A stretch of DNA of 64,000 bases, from contig NZ_JBHSLA010000001.1 of the NCBI RefSeq assembly GCF_042657385.1, forward strand, positions 868,001 to 932,000, read 5' to 3'. This DNA is from Algorimicrobium hallyeonense (GTDB lineage: Bacteria > Bacteroidota > Bacteroidia > Flavobacteriales > Flavobacteriaceae). Both the position numbers and the translations under genes were made by a program. The notes beneath the pieces were generated by a model that searched no databases, was not told the origin of the DNA, and was given only the letters and a program-made list of their open reading frames with translations. Shown piece by piece: positions 38,555 through 47,823 of the stretch (the first letter of the stretch is position 1; the number at the start of each line of letters is the position of its first letter).

Positions 38555-38558
38555 TAAA

Positions 38559-39008
38559 ATGGAGATACGTTTTGATGATGCTTATTTTATGAGGAAAGCC
38601 TTAATGGAAGCTGAAATAGCTTTTGATAAAGGCGAAATTCCAGTTGGTGCTGTTATTGTAATTGATAATAGAGTTATAGCTCGAGGTCATAATTTAACCG
38701 AAATGCTAAATGATGTTACTGCTCATGCCGAAATGCAAGCCATTACAGCCGCTGCAAATTTTTTAGGTGGTAAATATTTACACAACTGCACATTATATGT
38801 TACTTTAGAGCCTTGCCAAATGTGTGCTGGTGCATTGTATTGGAGTCAAATAAGTAATATTGTTTATGGCGCTCGTGATGAAGAACGTGGTTGCATAAAC
38901 TTACAAACCAAACTACATCCTAAAACACTTATAAAAGGAGGTGTTTTGGCAGATGAAGCTGCTTTATTATTAAAGCGTTTTTTTATTGAAAGAAGAAATT
39001 TAAATTAA
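38559..39008 (+). CDS. tadA: tRNA-specific adenosine deaminase
   Basis: A 149-residue deaminase that converts the wobble adenosine of tRNA-Arg(ACG) to inosine. The zinc site is His56 and catalytic Glu58 in HAEMQAI, with Cys86 and Cys89 in EPCQMCAGAL. GEIPVGAVIV and GARDEERG are TadA-like, and the length is typical, which favours TadA over guanine deaminase. It starts 64 bp after the M36 peptidase with a terminator between. Its end overlaps the convergent small membrane gene by four bases. Confidence 0.9.
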   Translation: MEIRFDDAYFMRKALMEAEIAFDKGEIPVGAVIVIDNRVIARGHNLTEMLNDVTAHAEMQAITAAANFLGGKYLHNCTLYVTLEPCQMCAGALYWSQISNIVYGARDEERGCINLQTKLHPKTLIKGGVLADEAALLLKRFFIERRNLN

Positions 39009-39241
39009 AACTTATTTCGCTTTTGGCTTTCGCGCATTTTATCTAGATTTTCTTGTGTAAGCATGTAGTCACTCATTTTCTTATCTTTCCATCGATACCA
39101 AGAAAAGAGCGGAAAAACGATAAAAAACAAGCCTAATACGCCGCCTCCAACTAATTTAGGAGCGTATTCTAAATCCAGTGTTAAACCACAAATAATAGCC
39201 GTTAATGTGGTGATTAGTAAAACTATAATAATGTATTTCAT
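39005..39241 (-). CDS. Small two-span membrane protein, unknown
   Basis: A 78-residue protein with two membrane spans (about 1-20 and 28-47) and a charged cytoplasmic tail (RWKDKKMSDYMLTQENLDKMRESQKRNKF). It is the last gene of a tightly packed operon behind a ClC-type channel, 2 bp apart, so it may be an accessory of that channel. No family is recognised. Confidence 0.65.
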   Translation of the reverse strand: MKYIIIVLLITTLTAIICGLTLDLEYAPKLVGGGVLGLFFIVFPLFSWYRWKDKKMSDYMLTQENLDKMRESQKRNKF

Positions 39242-39243
39242 AA

Positions 39244-41046
39244 CTAATTAGTAATATTAATAAGTTTAGTTCGGTATGCGGTTAATAATTTTGATTTAGA
39301 TACAAATCCATAATATTTTCCGTCTTTAATAACAGGTAAGTTCCAAGCATTCGTGTCTTGAAACTTTTGCATAACCATTCTCATACTATCAGTCTTATAA
39401 TCAATATAGCCTGGAGGTAGATGCATAAAAGTTTCAACCGAAGTAGTATTGTACAATGCTTGATCAAACATAATATTCCTAATATCATCTAACAAAATAA
39501 TACCAACAAGGTTGTTGTCTTCGTTTATAACAGGAAACATATTTCTATTCGATTTGGCAACACCTTCATGAAGCATCTCTCCTAGAGACATGTCCGGACG
39601 AAGCGCTATAAAGTTTTTTTCAATAACACTATCAATATCCATAGATGTCAGCACATTTTGATCTTTATCATGGGTAAGCAAATCACCTCTTTCAGCTAAT
39701 TCTCGGGTATAAATAGTATGTTCCATATAGTTTTTCGTAATCATATATGAAATGGCTACGGTAATCATTAAGGGAAGAAATAAAACATATCCACCGGTAA
39801 TTTCAGCAATTAAGAAAATGGCAGTTAAAGGGGCGTGAATAACACCTGCTATAAGTCCGGCCATTCCAACCAATGTGAAGTTTGATTCAGATACCTGATG
39901 CCCGAAACCTATATTGTTGATTATTTTAGCCACGACATTCCCCAGAGCACTTCCCATAACCATAGTTGGAACAATTACACCTCCAACACCACCCGCGGCA
40001 AATGTCGTGGTCATAGCAATAGCTTTAAAAATAGTAAAGCCAATTAATAAGACAATTACAACCCAAATGTTATCAAGATACTTGTCAAAAAAAGTAGAAC
40101 CCAATGCATGGAGGTAATTTCCATCATAAAGGTCTCTAGTAAAGCTTAAACCTTCACCGTAAAGCGGCGGAATAAAGTAAAGCATAACACCAATTGCAAA
40201 ACCACCTACAAGTAGTTTCGTGAATTTGGATTTAAATCGATCAAAAAATGCATAAACAGCGAAATAAATTTTAGTAAAGTAAATGGAGCCAATGGCCGTA
40301 CCCAAACCTAAAATGATATAAAAAGCGGTATCTCTAATGGTAAATTTATCAGTAACTGTAAAATCGAAAAGCACCTCATCTCCTAAAAAGAAATACGAGG
40401 TTAAAACCGAAGAAATAGAAGCAATAAGCAAAGGTAATAATGAAGCAAAAGTTAAATCCAAACTGAATACTTCAACAGCAAAAACAATAGCTGCAATAGG
40501 TGATTTAAACATTGAAGCTATCGCGCCAGCAGTAGCACAGGCTATTAATAATGTTCGTGTCTTTTTATCAATATGCATCAATCTACTTAAATTAGAACTG
40601 ATGGCCGAACCAGACGTAATAGCTGGACCCAATAAACCAACAGAACCACCAAACCCAACGGTTAAAGGCGCCATGATTATTGGATGATAGATTAACTTAT
40701 AGGATAACAGTCCTTTTTGTCTTAAAAGCGAATATAAAAGCGATGGCACAGCACGTTTAATAAAAGGAGGGACAGATGGCGTCATGGCTTTTTTAAACAC
40801 ATATTTTTTTAATAAATAAACCAGAAATAAACCTATAAATGGTAAAATAAAATAGAGTTGATTTTCAGAAAAAACAATTCCCTTGTCTAAAAACAGTTGA
40901 ATAGAATAGGTGATGTTTTTTAAGGTTAAAGCAGCGATACCTGTAGATAAACCAACAAAAATACTTAACAATAAAACAAAGTTTTTTTGAGAGATATATT
41001 TAAATCTCCAAATCATAGCGTGTTTTATGGCCGATTTAATATTCAT
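39244..41046 (-). CDS. ClC-family chloride channel/transporter with CBS domains
   Basis: A 600-residue ClC protein: about 12-16 helices to residue 430, then two CBS domains (about 455-590, with NRNMFPVINEDNNLVGIILLDD and NAWNLPVIKDGKYYGFVSKS). Family landmarks are GGSVGLLGPAITSGSA and AAGGVGGVIVPTMVMGSALG. In the first, the position of the gating glutamate of exchangers (GxEGP) is a leucine, and the GSGIP motif is degenerate. Loss of that glutamate predicts channel-like, uncoupled transport. It directly abuts the TPR lipoprotein gene upstream. Confidence 0.88.
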   Translation of the reverse strand: MNIKSAIKHAMIWRFKYISQKNFVLLLSIFVGLSTGIAALTLKNITYSIQLFLDKGIVFSENQLYFILPFIGLFLVYLLKKYVFKKAMTPSVPPFIKRAVPSLLYSLLRQKGLLSYKLIYHPIIMAPLTVGFGGSVGLLGPAITSGSAISSNLSRLMHIDKKTRTLLIACATAGAIASMFKSPIAAIVFAVEVFSLDLTFASLLPLLIASISSVLTSYFFLGDEVLFDFTVTDKFTIRDTAFYIILGLGTAIGSIYFTKIYFAVYAFFDRFKSKFTKLLVGGFAIGVMLYFIPPLYGEGLSFTRDLYDGNYLHALGSTFFDKYLDNIWVVIVLLIGFTIFKAIAMTTTFAAGGVGGVIVPTMVMGSALGNVVAKIINNIGFGHQVSESNFTLVGMAGLIAGVIHAPLTAIFLIAEITGGYVLFLPLMITVAISYMITKNYMEHTIYTRELAERGDLLTHDKDQNVLTSMDIDSVIEKNFIALRPDMSLGEMLHEGVAKSNRNMFPVINEDNNLVGIILLDDIRNIMFDQALYNTTSVETFMHLPPGYIDYKTDSMRMVMQKFQDTNAWNLPVIKDGKYYGFVSKSKLLTAYRTKLINITN

Positions 41047-41859
41047 TTATTGTAGTAATTCCGCTTTTGTGACTAGTAAATCCTCTAAATATTTTTGTCG
41101 TAAGGTTTCCACATACGGTCTTTTGTTATAATAGCCTTGTTTGAATTGTTCAATAGCCGTATTGATTAACGTTTCTGATAAAGCTATATTTCCTTTTTGT
41201 TGGGCTATTAAAGCTAAATAATAATTTGCGTCGGCACTAATGTCTCGACCGTGCTCTAGGCGTTTTTCAAAATTATATGTCGCTTTATTATAATCTCCAG
41301 ATTCGTAATAGGCAATGCCACGATATAAAAATGCGGTAAGCTCTACCCAGTCTTCGCCTGACTCTTCTATTTCTTGATTAATGTATGTGTCAAAATAAAA
41401 AATAGAATTATCATAATCCTTTAGGCCTAAATAGGCAATGCCTCGCCAATAGTCTACACTATGACCTTGCGGCTGATCCACAAAATTTGGTGTTAAGGTA
41501 TCAGAGGCATCAAAATCGGCAATGGCTTTTTTATAATCTCTATAAAACCACAAATATAAATACCCTCGCCAAGGAATACGGGTCACAGAATCTAATGGAA
41601 TAGCTTTATCATATTGTTCTTTCCATTTATGAGGTATGCCACGTTTTAAATACCCAACGGAAAGTTCATAAACTGCTTGTTCATACGTAGAATCTATTTC
41701 AATAGCGCGTGCAATACCGTTAATGCTACCAGCTGAACCTTGTCCAAAATTGGTAACACCAAAACTGTAGGCTTCTTCGGCTTTCTCACGCTTTGATTTA
41801 CATGAAAACAGACAAAGAACTACAAAGATACTAAGGGATAATTTCCGTAATCTCGCCAT
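41047..41859 (-). CDS. TPR-repeat lipoprotein
   Basis: A 270-residue protein. A lipoprotein signal peptide ends at the lipobox LFSC (Cys20); several TPR units follow (for example YWRGIAYLGLKDYDNSIFYFDTYI and FLYRGIAYYESGDYNKATYNFEKRL). It is likely a periplasm-facing scaffold; partners are unknown. It overlaps the upstream 182-residue gene by 29 bp and abuts the ClC gene, so the four genes look like one operon. Confidence 0.82.
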   Translation of the reverse strand: MARLRKLSLSIFVVLCLFSCKSKREKAEEAYSFGVTNFGQGSAGSINGIARAIEIDSTYEQAVYELSVGYLKRGIPHKWKEQYDKAIPLDSVTRIPWRGYLYLWFYRDYKKAIADFDASDTLTPNFVDQPQGHSVDYWRGIAYLGLKDYDNSIFYFDTYINQEIEESGEDWVELTAFLYRGIAYYESGDYNKATYNFEKRLEHGRDISADANYYLALIAQQKGNIALSETLINTAIEQFKQGYYNKRPYVETLRQKYLEDLLVTKAELLQ

Positions 41860-42379
41860 TTTCTATTCGATAGGATATATACATATAGGAATCTCTAAAA
41901 TCATCATGTACATAATTTGGATTCCATATTTTAAGTTCTGTTGTAAGTTGAAATAATTGGTCTACCAACCGTTTGTTAAAGGTTTTAGGATGTAGGTCTA
42001 AATCATTTTCATGGATAACATAACGTCCAGCTTCCCCTTTACAATTTATAACAAATCGGATGTTTAAATATCCTGAATCTGTGTAATTCTCGTTTTTATA
42101 ATTTGAAAGAATAAAGGTGCGTAAACCATTTTTACCTTTGCTATAAGTTGCGCGTTCTGGATTATAATATTGTAAAATATAGTTTTCATTGCAAACTTCA
42201 AAACCGTTGCTTAACAAAGCTGTTTCAGGTTCAATATACTCAACGGCATGTGTATATTTTTGTTCAGGTACAAACTTATAATTAAACACATAATAGGCAT
42301 AACCATATAAAGCAAATAAGGCAATGGTAAGCCCTAAAACAACATACATAATAATTTTAAAAACGCGTTTCCACTTCAT
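41831..42379 (-). CDS. Membrane-anchored protein with TonB C-terminal-like domain, unknown
   Basis: A 182-residue protein with one N-terminal membrane span (about 7-30) and a periplasmic part. Residues 125-175 (GYLNIRFVINCKGEAGRYV, then LFQLTTELKIWNP) resemble the TonB C-terminal fold, as seen in many small Bacteroidota proteins. Partner and function are unknown. It is the first gene of a four-gene minus-strand operon that starts 56 bp after aspS, behind its terminator. Confidence 0.65.
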   Translation of the reverse strand: MKWKRVFKIIMYVVLGLTIALFALYGYAYYVFNYKFVPEQKYTHAVEYIEPETALLSNGFEVCNENYILQYYNPERATYSKGKNGLRTFILSNYKNENYTDSGYLNIRFVINCKGEAGRYVIHENDLDLHPKTFNKRLVDQLFQLTTELKIWNPNYVHDDFRDSYMYISYRIENGEITEIIP

Positions 42380-42392
42380 TAGTTAAAACTAC

Positions 42393-42426
42393 TAAAAAAA
42401 TTGTCCCGATAGGCTATCGGGACAAA
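42393..42426 (-). terminator. Terminator after aspS
   Basis: TTGTCCCGATA (42401-42411) pairs with TATCGGGACAA (42415-42425) around three bases. The run of seven A at 42394-42400 reads as T7 on the minus strand. Confidence 0.9.
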
Positions 42427-42435
42427 TTATAAATT

Positions 42436-44190
42436 TTAAGATTTTAAGTTCAGCTTTAAACTCAATTCTTCTAGTTGTTTATTGTCTAGTGGCGCAGGCG
42501 CATCAATCATGACATCACGTCCTGAATTGTTTTTCGGGAATGCAATGAAATCACGAATGGTTTCTTGACCACCCAAAATAGCAACCAATCTATCCAATCC
42601 AAATGCCAAACCACCATGTGGAGGTGCACCATATTGAAAGGCATCCATTAAAAAGCCGAATTGGGCTTTAGCTTCTTCTTTTGTAAAACCTAAATAATCG
42701 AACATTAAGGCTTGGATTTTTTTATCGTGAATACGTATAGAGCCACCTCCAATTTCGTTTCCGTTTAATACCAAATCGTAAGCATTGGCTTTTACTTCGC
42801 CAGGATTGGTTTCTAATAATTCTAACTGTCCAGGTTTTGGTGATGTAAACGGATGGTGCATGGCATGGTAACGCTCCGTTTCGTCATCCCATTCCAAAAG
42901 TGGAAAATCCATAACCCAAAGTGGTGCAAATTCATTTGGTTTACGCAAATCTAAACGCTCTGCTAATTCCATACGTAGTGCGCTTAATTGTGCACGCACT
43001 TTATTTGTAGGTCCAGAAAGTACACAGACTAAATCCCCAGCTTTGGCTCCTGTTTTTTCTGCCCATTTAGCTAAATCGTCTTGGTCAAAAAATTTATCTA
43101 CTGATGATTTATAGGTGCCATCATCATTGCAACGACTATATATCATGCCTAAAGCGCCAATTTGCGGGCGTTTAACCCAATCAATCAGTTTGTCAATTTC
43201 TTTTCTCGTATAACTATTTCCACCAGGAACAGCAATACCAATTACTAATTCGGCATCATTAAAAACACCAAAGTCTTTATGTTGAGCAACATCATTTAAC
43301 TCGCCAAATTCCATTCCGAAACGAATATCTGGTTTGTCATTTCCATATAAACGCATGGCATCATCATAAAGCATGCGTGGGAATTCTGAAATTTCAACAC
43401 CATTCACTTCTTTTAAAAGGTGTCTGGTTAAACCTTCAAAAGCATTTAAAATATCTTCTTGTTCTACGAAAGCCATTTCGCAGTCAATTTGTGTAAATTC
43501 GGGTTGTCTGTCAGCTCGTAAATCTTCATCTCGGAAACATTTTACAATCTGAAAGTATTTATCCATACCTCCAACCATCAACAATTGCTTAAAGGTTTGT
43601 GGGCTTTGCGGAAGTGCATAAAATTGCCCTTCATTCATCCTAGAAGGCACCACAAAGTCACGAGCACCTTCTGGCGTTGATTTGATTAAGTACGGTGTTT
43701 CCACTTCTATAAAACCTTCTTTTGATAAGTAGTTCCTAACCTCTTGTGTCACTTTATGACGAAAAATCAGGTTGTTTTTAACGGGATTACGACGAATATC
43801 TATATAGCGATATTTCATGCGAATATCTTCGCCACCATCCGTTTTATCTTCAATTGTAAAAGGAGGTAACAAGGATTCATTTAAGATATCCATTTTAGAC
43901 ACCAATATTTCAATATCACCTGTTGGGATATTGGCATTTTTAGAAGCGCGCTCAATAACGGTTCCTGTAACTTGAATAACAAATTCACGCCCTAATTTCT
44001 GTGCTTTTTCCATCATGGCTTTAGGCGTGCGTTCTTCATCAAAAACGAGTTGGGTAATACCATAGCGGTCGCGTAAATCGACCCAAACAATAAAACCTTT
44101 ATCGCGTGATTTTTGAACCCAACCAGAAAGGGTTACTTCGGTATTGATATGTGATGCTCGTAATTCACCACAGGTATGACTTCTATACAT
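42436..44190 (-). CDS. aspS: Aspartyl-tRNA synthetase
   Basis: A 584-residue class II synthetase from Met 44190 (MYRSHTCGELRASHIN, the standard AspRS start). An in-frame upstream Met at 44478 exists, but that stretch crosses the promoter, a terminator and the end of the efflux gene, so it is not coding. The anticodon-binding OB domain covers 1-105. The catalytic core has the class II motifs, PQSPQTFKQLLM, FRDEDLRADRQPEFTQID and GGLAFGLDRLVAILGG, with a GAD insert near 310-420. The bacterial length suggests AspRS; Asp/Asn discrimination was not checked. Confidence 0.97.
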   Translation of the reverse strand: MYRSHTCGELRASHINTEVTLSGWVQKSRDKGFIVWVDLRDRYGITQLVFDEERTPKAMMEKAQKLGREFVIQVTGTVIERASKNANIPTGDIEILVSKMDILNESLLPPFTIEDKTDGGEDIRMKYRYIDIRRNPVKNNLIFRHKVTQEVRNYLSKEGFIEVETPYLIKSTPEGARDFVVPSRMNEGQFYALPQSPQTFKQLLMVGGMDKYFQIVKCFRDEDLRADRQPEFTQIDCEMAFVEQEDILNAFEGLTRHLLKEVNGVEISEFPRMLYDDAMRLYGNDKPDIRFGMEFGELNDVAQHKDFGVFNDAELVIGIAVPGGNSYTRKEIDKLIDWVKRPQIGALGMIYSRCNDDGTYKSSVDKFFDQDDLAKWAEKTGAKAGDLVCVLSGPTNKVRAQLSALRMELAERLDLRKPNEFAPLWVMDFPLLEWDDETERYHAMHHPFTSPKPGQLELLETNPGEVKANAYDLVLNGNEIGGGSIRIHDKKIQALMFDYLGFTKEEAKAQFGFLMDAFQYGAPPHGGLAFGLDRLVAILGGQETIRDFIAFPKNNSGRDVMIDAPAPLDNKQLEELSLKLNLKS

Positions 44191-44229
44191 AAATTTGTTG
44201 TTTTTATACCTAGCAGGTATATGCGGATG

Positions 44230-44259
44230 CAAATTTAAGCAAGTTAACCGATTATCAAA
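44230..44259 (-). promoter_or_regulatory. aspS promoter (TTTG, 18 bp, TAAATTTG)
   Basis: On the minus strand TTTG (44259-44256) and TAAATTTG (44237-44230) are separated by 18 bp, a full match to the Bacteroidota vegetative promoter. The box ends 39 bp before the aspS ATG at 44190. Confidence 0.75.
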
Positions 44260-44289
44260 TAAAAAAAGCCTCAACATTTGTTGAGGCTT
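44260..44289 (-). terminator. Terminator after the RND efflux operon
   Basis: AAGCCTCAACA (44266-44276) pairs with TGTTGAGGCTT (44279-44289); the A7 run at 44261-44267 reads as T7 on the minus strand. It sits directly upstream of the aspS promoter. Confidence 0.9.
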
Positions 44290-44333
44290 CCCGCTATTAG
44301 CCAATCTTTTATTTGAGGGTACAAGAATTGGCC

Positions 44334-47300
44334 TTAAATATTTTCTGTTTTTGTTGTTTTCTTCCGATACCACATTTTTAATTGCATGGATAAAAAGAAT
44401 AAAATTGGAACCACAATCAAGGTTAAAAATGTTGCAACTAGCAAGCCGTAAATTACCGTCCATGCTAATGGACCCCAAAATACCACATTATCTCCACCCA
44501 TGTAAATATTTGGGTCTAATTCACTAAATAACGTGAAAAAATTGATATTTAACCCAATTGCTAATGGAATTAATCCTAAAATAGTTGTAATAGCCGTTAG
44601 TAAAACTGGACGTAAACGTGCTTTACCCGCTCTTACAATACTTTCGAATAAATCTTCTTTACTCAAATACTCATGGTCCTCTAAATCTAATTCGTGTTTC
44701 TTTCTGTCAATTAATAATTGCGCATAATCGAGCAATACCACACCGTTATTTACAACGATTCCAGCTAAAGAAATAATACCAACCATGGTCATCATAATAA
44801 CGAAAGCACTTCCCGTCATTACAATACCACCAAATACACCAATCAGGCTTAAAAATATGGCGAGCATAATAATGGTTGGTTTAGAAATGGAGTTGAATTG
44901 AAATATTAAAATAAAGAAAATCAATCCTAAACCTGTACCAAATGCACCCATTAAAAATGCCATTTGTTTATTTTGCTCTTCAATTTGACCGGTATAATCT
45001 ATGTGAATGTCTGCTGGAAGATTTTTGTAACCCTTCATTTCATTCTGAATTTGCTTAACAATGGCGCCCGCATCGGTATAGCCTGGGGACAAGGCTGAAT
45101 AAACGGTAACCACACGTTTAGTAGCCTTATGTTTTATAGCGCTAAAACTAGAGTTGTTTTCATGTTTAGTAACCGCAGATACAGGAATACTTTTTAATTG
45201 CCCGGTGTTATCTCTAAACGTGATGTTTTGGTTAAATAAAGCACTGGTATTGTAGCGGTTTTCTTCATTAAAACGCACGTAAATATCAAAATCATCGCCA
45301 TCCTCTTTATAAATACCTCCTTTGGTTCCGAAAATAGAATTACGTAATTGTTGGCCAACTTGAGCGGCACTAATACCTAATTCTCCTGCTTTTTCTCTGT
45401 CAATAATAACACGCATAGATGGCTTATCTTTATTCACATCAATTTTCAATTCGTCAATACCCGAAATATTTTTAGTATTAATGAATTCGCGCATGCTTTC
45501 AGCGGTATTAATCAGCTCGTCATAGTCATCGCCTTCAATTTCAATATTAATTGGAGATCCAGCTGGTGGTCCATTGGCATCTTTTTCAACAGAAATAAGA
45601 ACACCAGGATAAATACCAACTAATGCTTCTTGAACTTTTTGGCGCAGCAACTCACTATCTTCACCTTGGCGATATTTATACTCGCGCATGGATGCTGTAA
45701 TTTTTGCTTTGTGTGGCATTTCAGCCGATGACCCACTATCTGTTTGTGGATTTCCTGCACCTTCACCAACTTGTGAAACCGCACTTTCTACCATGTAGTT
45801 ATAATCGCCATCACGGTATTGTTCATCATTAACTACGGCGTAAACGCGCTTTTCAATTTCTTTGGTTATGGCGTTTGTTTTTTCAATAGCTGTTCCTTGT
45901 GGATATTCTATATAAACAATAATCTGATTTGGCTTATTGTCTGGAAAAAATTCTACTTTGGTTCGTTGTGTAGATAAGGATATCCCGAAAGCCACAAAAG
46001 AAAAAACTAATAGCACAAAAGTTCCAATGGTTAAACCGTATAAACGCCATCCAGATAAAGCCCAACGCAATTGCCCTTCATACCAACGTTCTAAACGTAC
46101 CAAGGTTTTAGTTTGAAAGTTATTGGCCCACTTACGAAGGAATAATCTATAAGCCCACTGCATTATAGCGGTGAAAATCATTAGTGTTCCTAAACCGCGA
46201 TATTCGCCACCAAAAATAAGTATCAAAATACCGAAACCTGCTATTATAGACGTGTTACGGATAATTTTTTTAAGTTCCATATCCTTATCTTCGGTACTCA
46301 TAAACTGCGAGACTAAAACCGAATTAAAGAAAATAGCAACAAATAAGGATGAACCTAGAACTACGGAAAGTGTTATGGGCAATATCATCATAAACTGTCC
46401 CATAATGCCTGGCCATAAACCTAAAGGTATAAATGCGGCAACCGTTGTGGCTGTTGAAATAATAATAGGAAAAGCAATTTCTCCAATACCTTTTTTAGCC
46501 GCTTCAATACGGCTCATGCCTTCCTCGTCCATTAAACGATACACGTTTTCTACTACCACAATTCCATTATCTACCAACATCCCAAGACCCATAATTAATC
46601 CGAAAAGAACCATGGTATTTAAACTTTGGCCTAAAAGGTTCAATATCATAAGAGATATAAACATAGACATAGGTATGGCAAACCCAACAAATATGGCGTT
46701 CTTAAATCCTAAAAAGAACATTAATACCAGAACGACTAGAATCACACCAAAAATAATGTTGTTTACCAAGTCGTCTACTTGACCAATAGTTACCGGCGAT
46801 TGATCATTAGCGATGCTCACCTTTAAATCCTGTGGAAACTTATTGTCAATGGCATTTTGAACAATAACTCTAATTTGTTCAGCAGCATCAACCATGTTTT
46901 TTCCAGCACGTTTTTTAACGTCTAGCATAACAACAGGTTCACCAAACTCACGCGCATATGTTGTTTTATCTTCTTCGTGAAATGTTACTGTTGCTACATC
47001 TTTTAAATACGTGGCTTTACCTTTTTCTGCTTTTACTACAAAGTTTTCTAACTCATTTGGTGTTTCTATTTCACCAAGGATACGAATGGTTCTACGCTGA
47101 CCACTGGCTATTAAGTTTCCAGCAGACATGGTTACGTTTCCGTTATTAATAGCGCCTATAATATCGTTAAAAGTAACATCGGCAGCCATCATTTTATAAA
47201 TATCTACGGCAACTTCAACTTCTTTATCTTGAGCACCACGAATATCCACTTTCTTGATTTCTAATAAATCTTCTATCTCATCTTGAAGTACTTCGCCATA

Positions 47301-47813
47301 CTCTTTAAGTTTTTCAATAGGATAATCGCCCGAAATATTAATGTTTAAAATGGGCATTTCTTCAGAAAGGCTTAATTCAAACACATCAGGTTTTACCTTG
47401 GCACCATTGGACATGGGCCAATCTTCACCTGCCGTTTTGGTGTCTATTTCATCCTTTACCTTTTGTTTGGCTTGCTCAACGGTAAGATTTTCATCAAATT
47501 CCACAATAATCATGGAGAAATCTTCTTGTGATGTTGAGGTTATTTCCACCACATTACTAACGGTTTTTAGTTCGTCCTCAAGTGGGTCTGTAATAAGTTT
47601 TTCAATATCTTCTGCTGTATTTCCAGGGTATATTGAGCTAACATATATTTTAGTTTCGTTTACTTCAGGAAAATTTTCACGAGGCATTTCAAAAAATGCA
47701 GCAACACCTAAATAAAACATCACTAGAATTAGGACATACATGGTGGTCTTGTTGTTGATTGCCCATGATGATAAACCAAATTCTTTATCGACTTGTTTTT
47801 TCTTTTTAGTCAT
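44334..47813 (-). CDS. RND efflux transporter permease (AcrB/HAE1-type)
   Basis: A 1159-residue inner-membrane pump: about 12 spans in two halves with large periplasmic loops. The TM4 proton-relay stretch reads GLIMGLGMLVDNGIVVVENVYR; its duplicated counterpart contains GIISLAGIVVNNGVVLLDYAQ. The N-terminus is typical of Bacteroidota HAE1-like pumps (FGLSSWAINNKTTMYVLILV). It is the last gene of the tetR-tolC-adaptor-pump operon. Substrates cannot be predicted; it exports hydrophobic or amphiphilic compounds across both membranes. Confidence 0.95.
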   Translation of the reverse strand: MTKKKKQVDKEFGLSSWAINNKTTMYVLILVMFYLGVAAFFEMPRENFPEVNETKIYVSSIYPGNTAEDIEKLITDPLEDELKTVSNVVEITSTSQEDFSMIIVEFDENLTVEQAKQKVKDEIDTKTAGEDWPMSNGAKVKPDVFELSLSEEMPILNINISGDYPIEKLKEYGEVLQDEIEDLLEIKKVDIRGAQDKEVEVAVDIYKMMAADVTFNDIIGAINNGNVTMSAGNLIASGQRRTIRILGEIETPNELENFVVKAEKGKATYLKDVATVTFHEEDKTTYAREFGEPVVMLDVKKRAGKNMVDAAEQIRVIVQNAIDNKFPQDLKVSIANDQSPVTIGQVDDLVNNIIFGVILVVLVLMFFLGFKNAIFVGFAIPMSMFISLMILNLLGQSLNTMVLFGLIMGLGMLVDNGIVVVENVYRLMDEEGMSRIEAAKKGIGEIAFPIIISTATTVAAFIPLGLWPGIMGQFMMILPITLSVVLGSSLFVAIFFNSVLVSQFMSTEDKDMELKKIIRNTSIIAGFGILILIFGGEYRGLGTLMIFTAIMQWAYRLFLRKWANNFQTKTLVRLERWYEGQLRWALSGWRLYGLTIGTFVLLVFSFVAFGISLSTQRTKVEFFPDNKPNQIIVYIEYPQGTAIEKTNAITKEIEKRVYAVVNDEQYRDGDYNYMVESAVSQVGEGAGNPQTDSGSSAEMPHKAKITASMREYKYRQGEDSELLRQKVQEALVGIYPGVLISVEKDANGPPAGSPINIEIEGDDYDELINTAESMREFINTKNISGIDELKIDVNKDKPSMRVIIDREKAGELGISAAQVGQQLRNSIFGTKGGIYKEDGDDFDIYVRFNEENRYNTSALFNQNITFRDNTGQLKSIPVSAVTKHENNSSFSAIKHKATKRVVTVYSALSPGYTDAGAIVKQIQNEMKGYKNLPADIHIDYTGQIEEQNKQMAFLMGAFGTGLGLIFFILIFQFNSISKPTIIMLAIFLSLIGVFGGIVMTGSAFVIMMTMVGIISLAGIVVNNGVVLLDYAQLLIDRKKHELDLEDHEYLSKEDLFESIVRAGKARLRPVLLTAITTILGLIPLAIGLNINFFTLFSELDPNIYMGGDNVVFWGPLAWTVIYGLLVATFLTLIVVPILFFLSMQLKMWYRKKTTKTENI

Positions 47814-47823
47814 TAGTTTCTTT

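Noticed and set aside
44191..44478. A 96-residue N-terminal extension of AspS
   Set aside because: The stretch contains the upstream terminator and a full aspS promoter and overlaps the end of the efflux gene; the standard AspRS start is at 44190.
46171..46782. A 203-codon open frame on the plus strand inside the RND pump gene
   Set aside because: It is antisense to a well conserved pump gene and looks like an unselected reading of it, with no start context or family motif.
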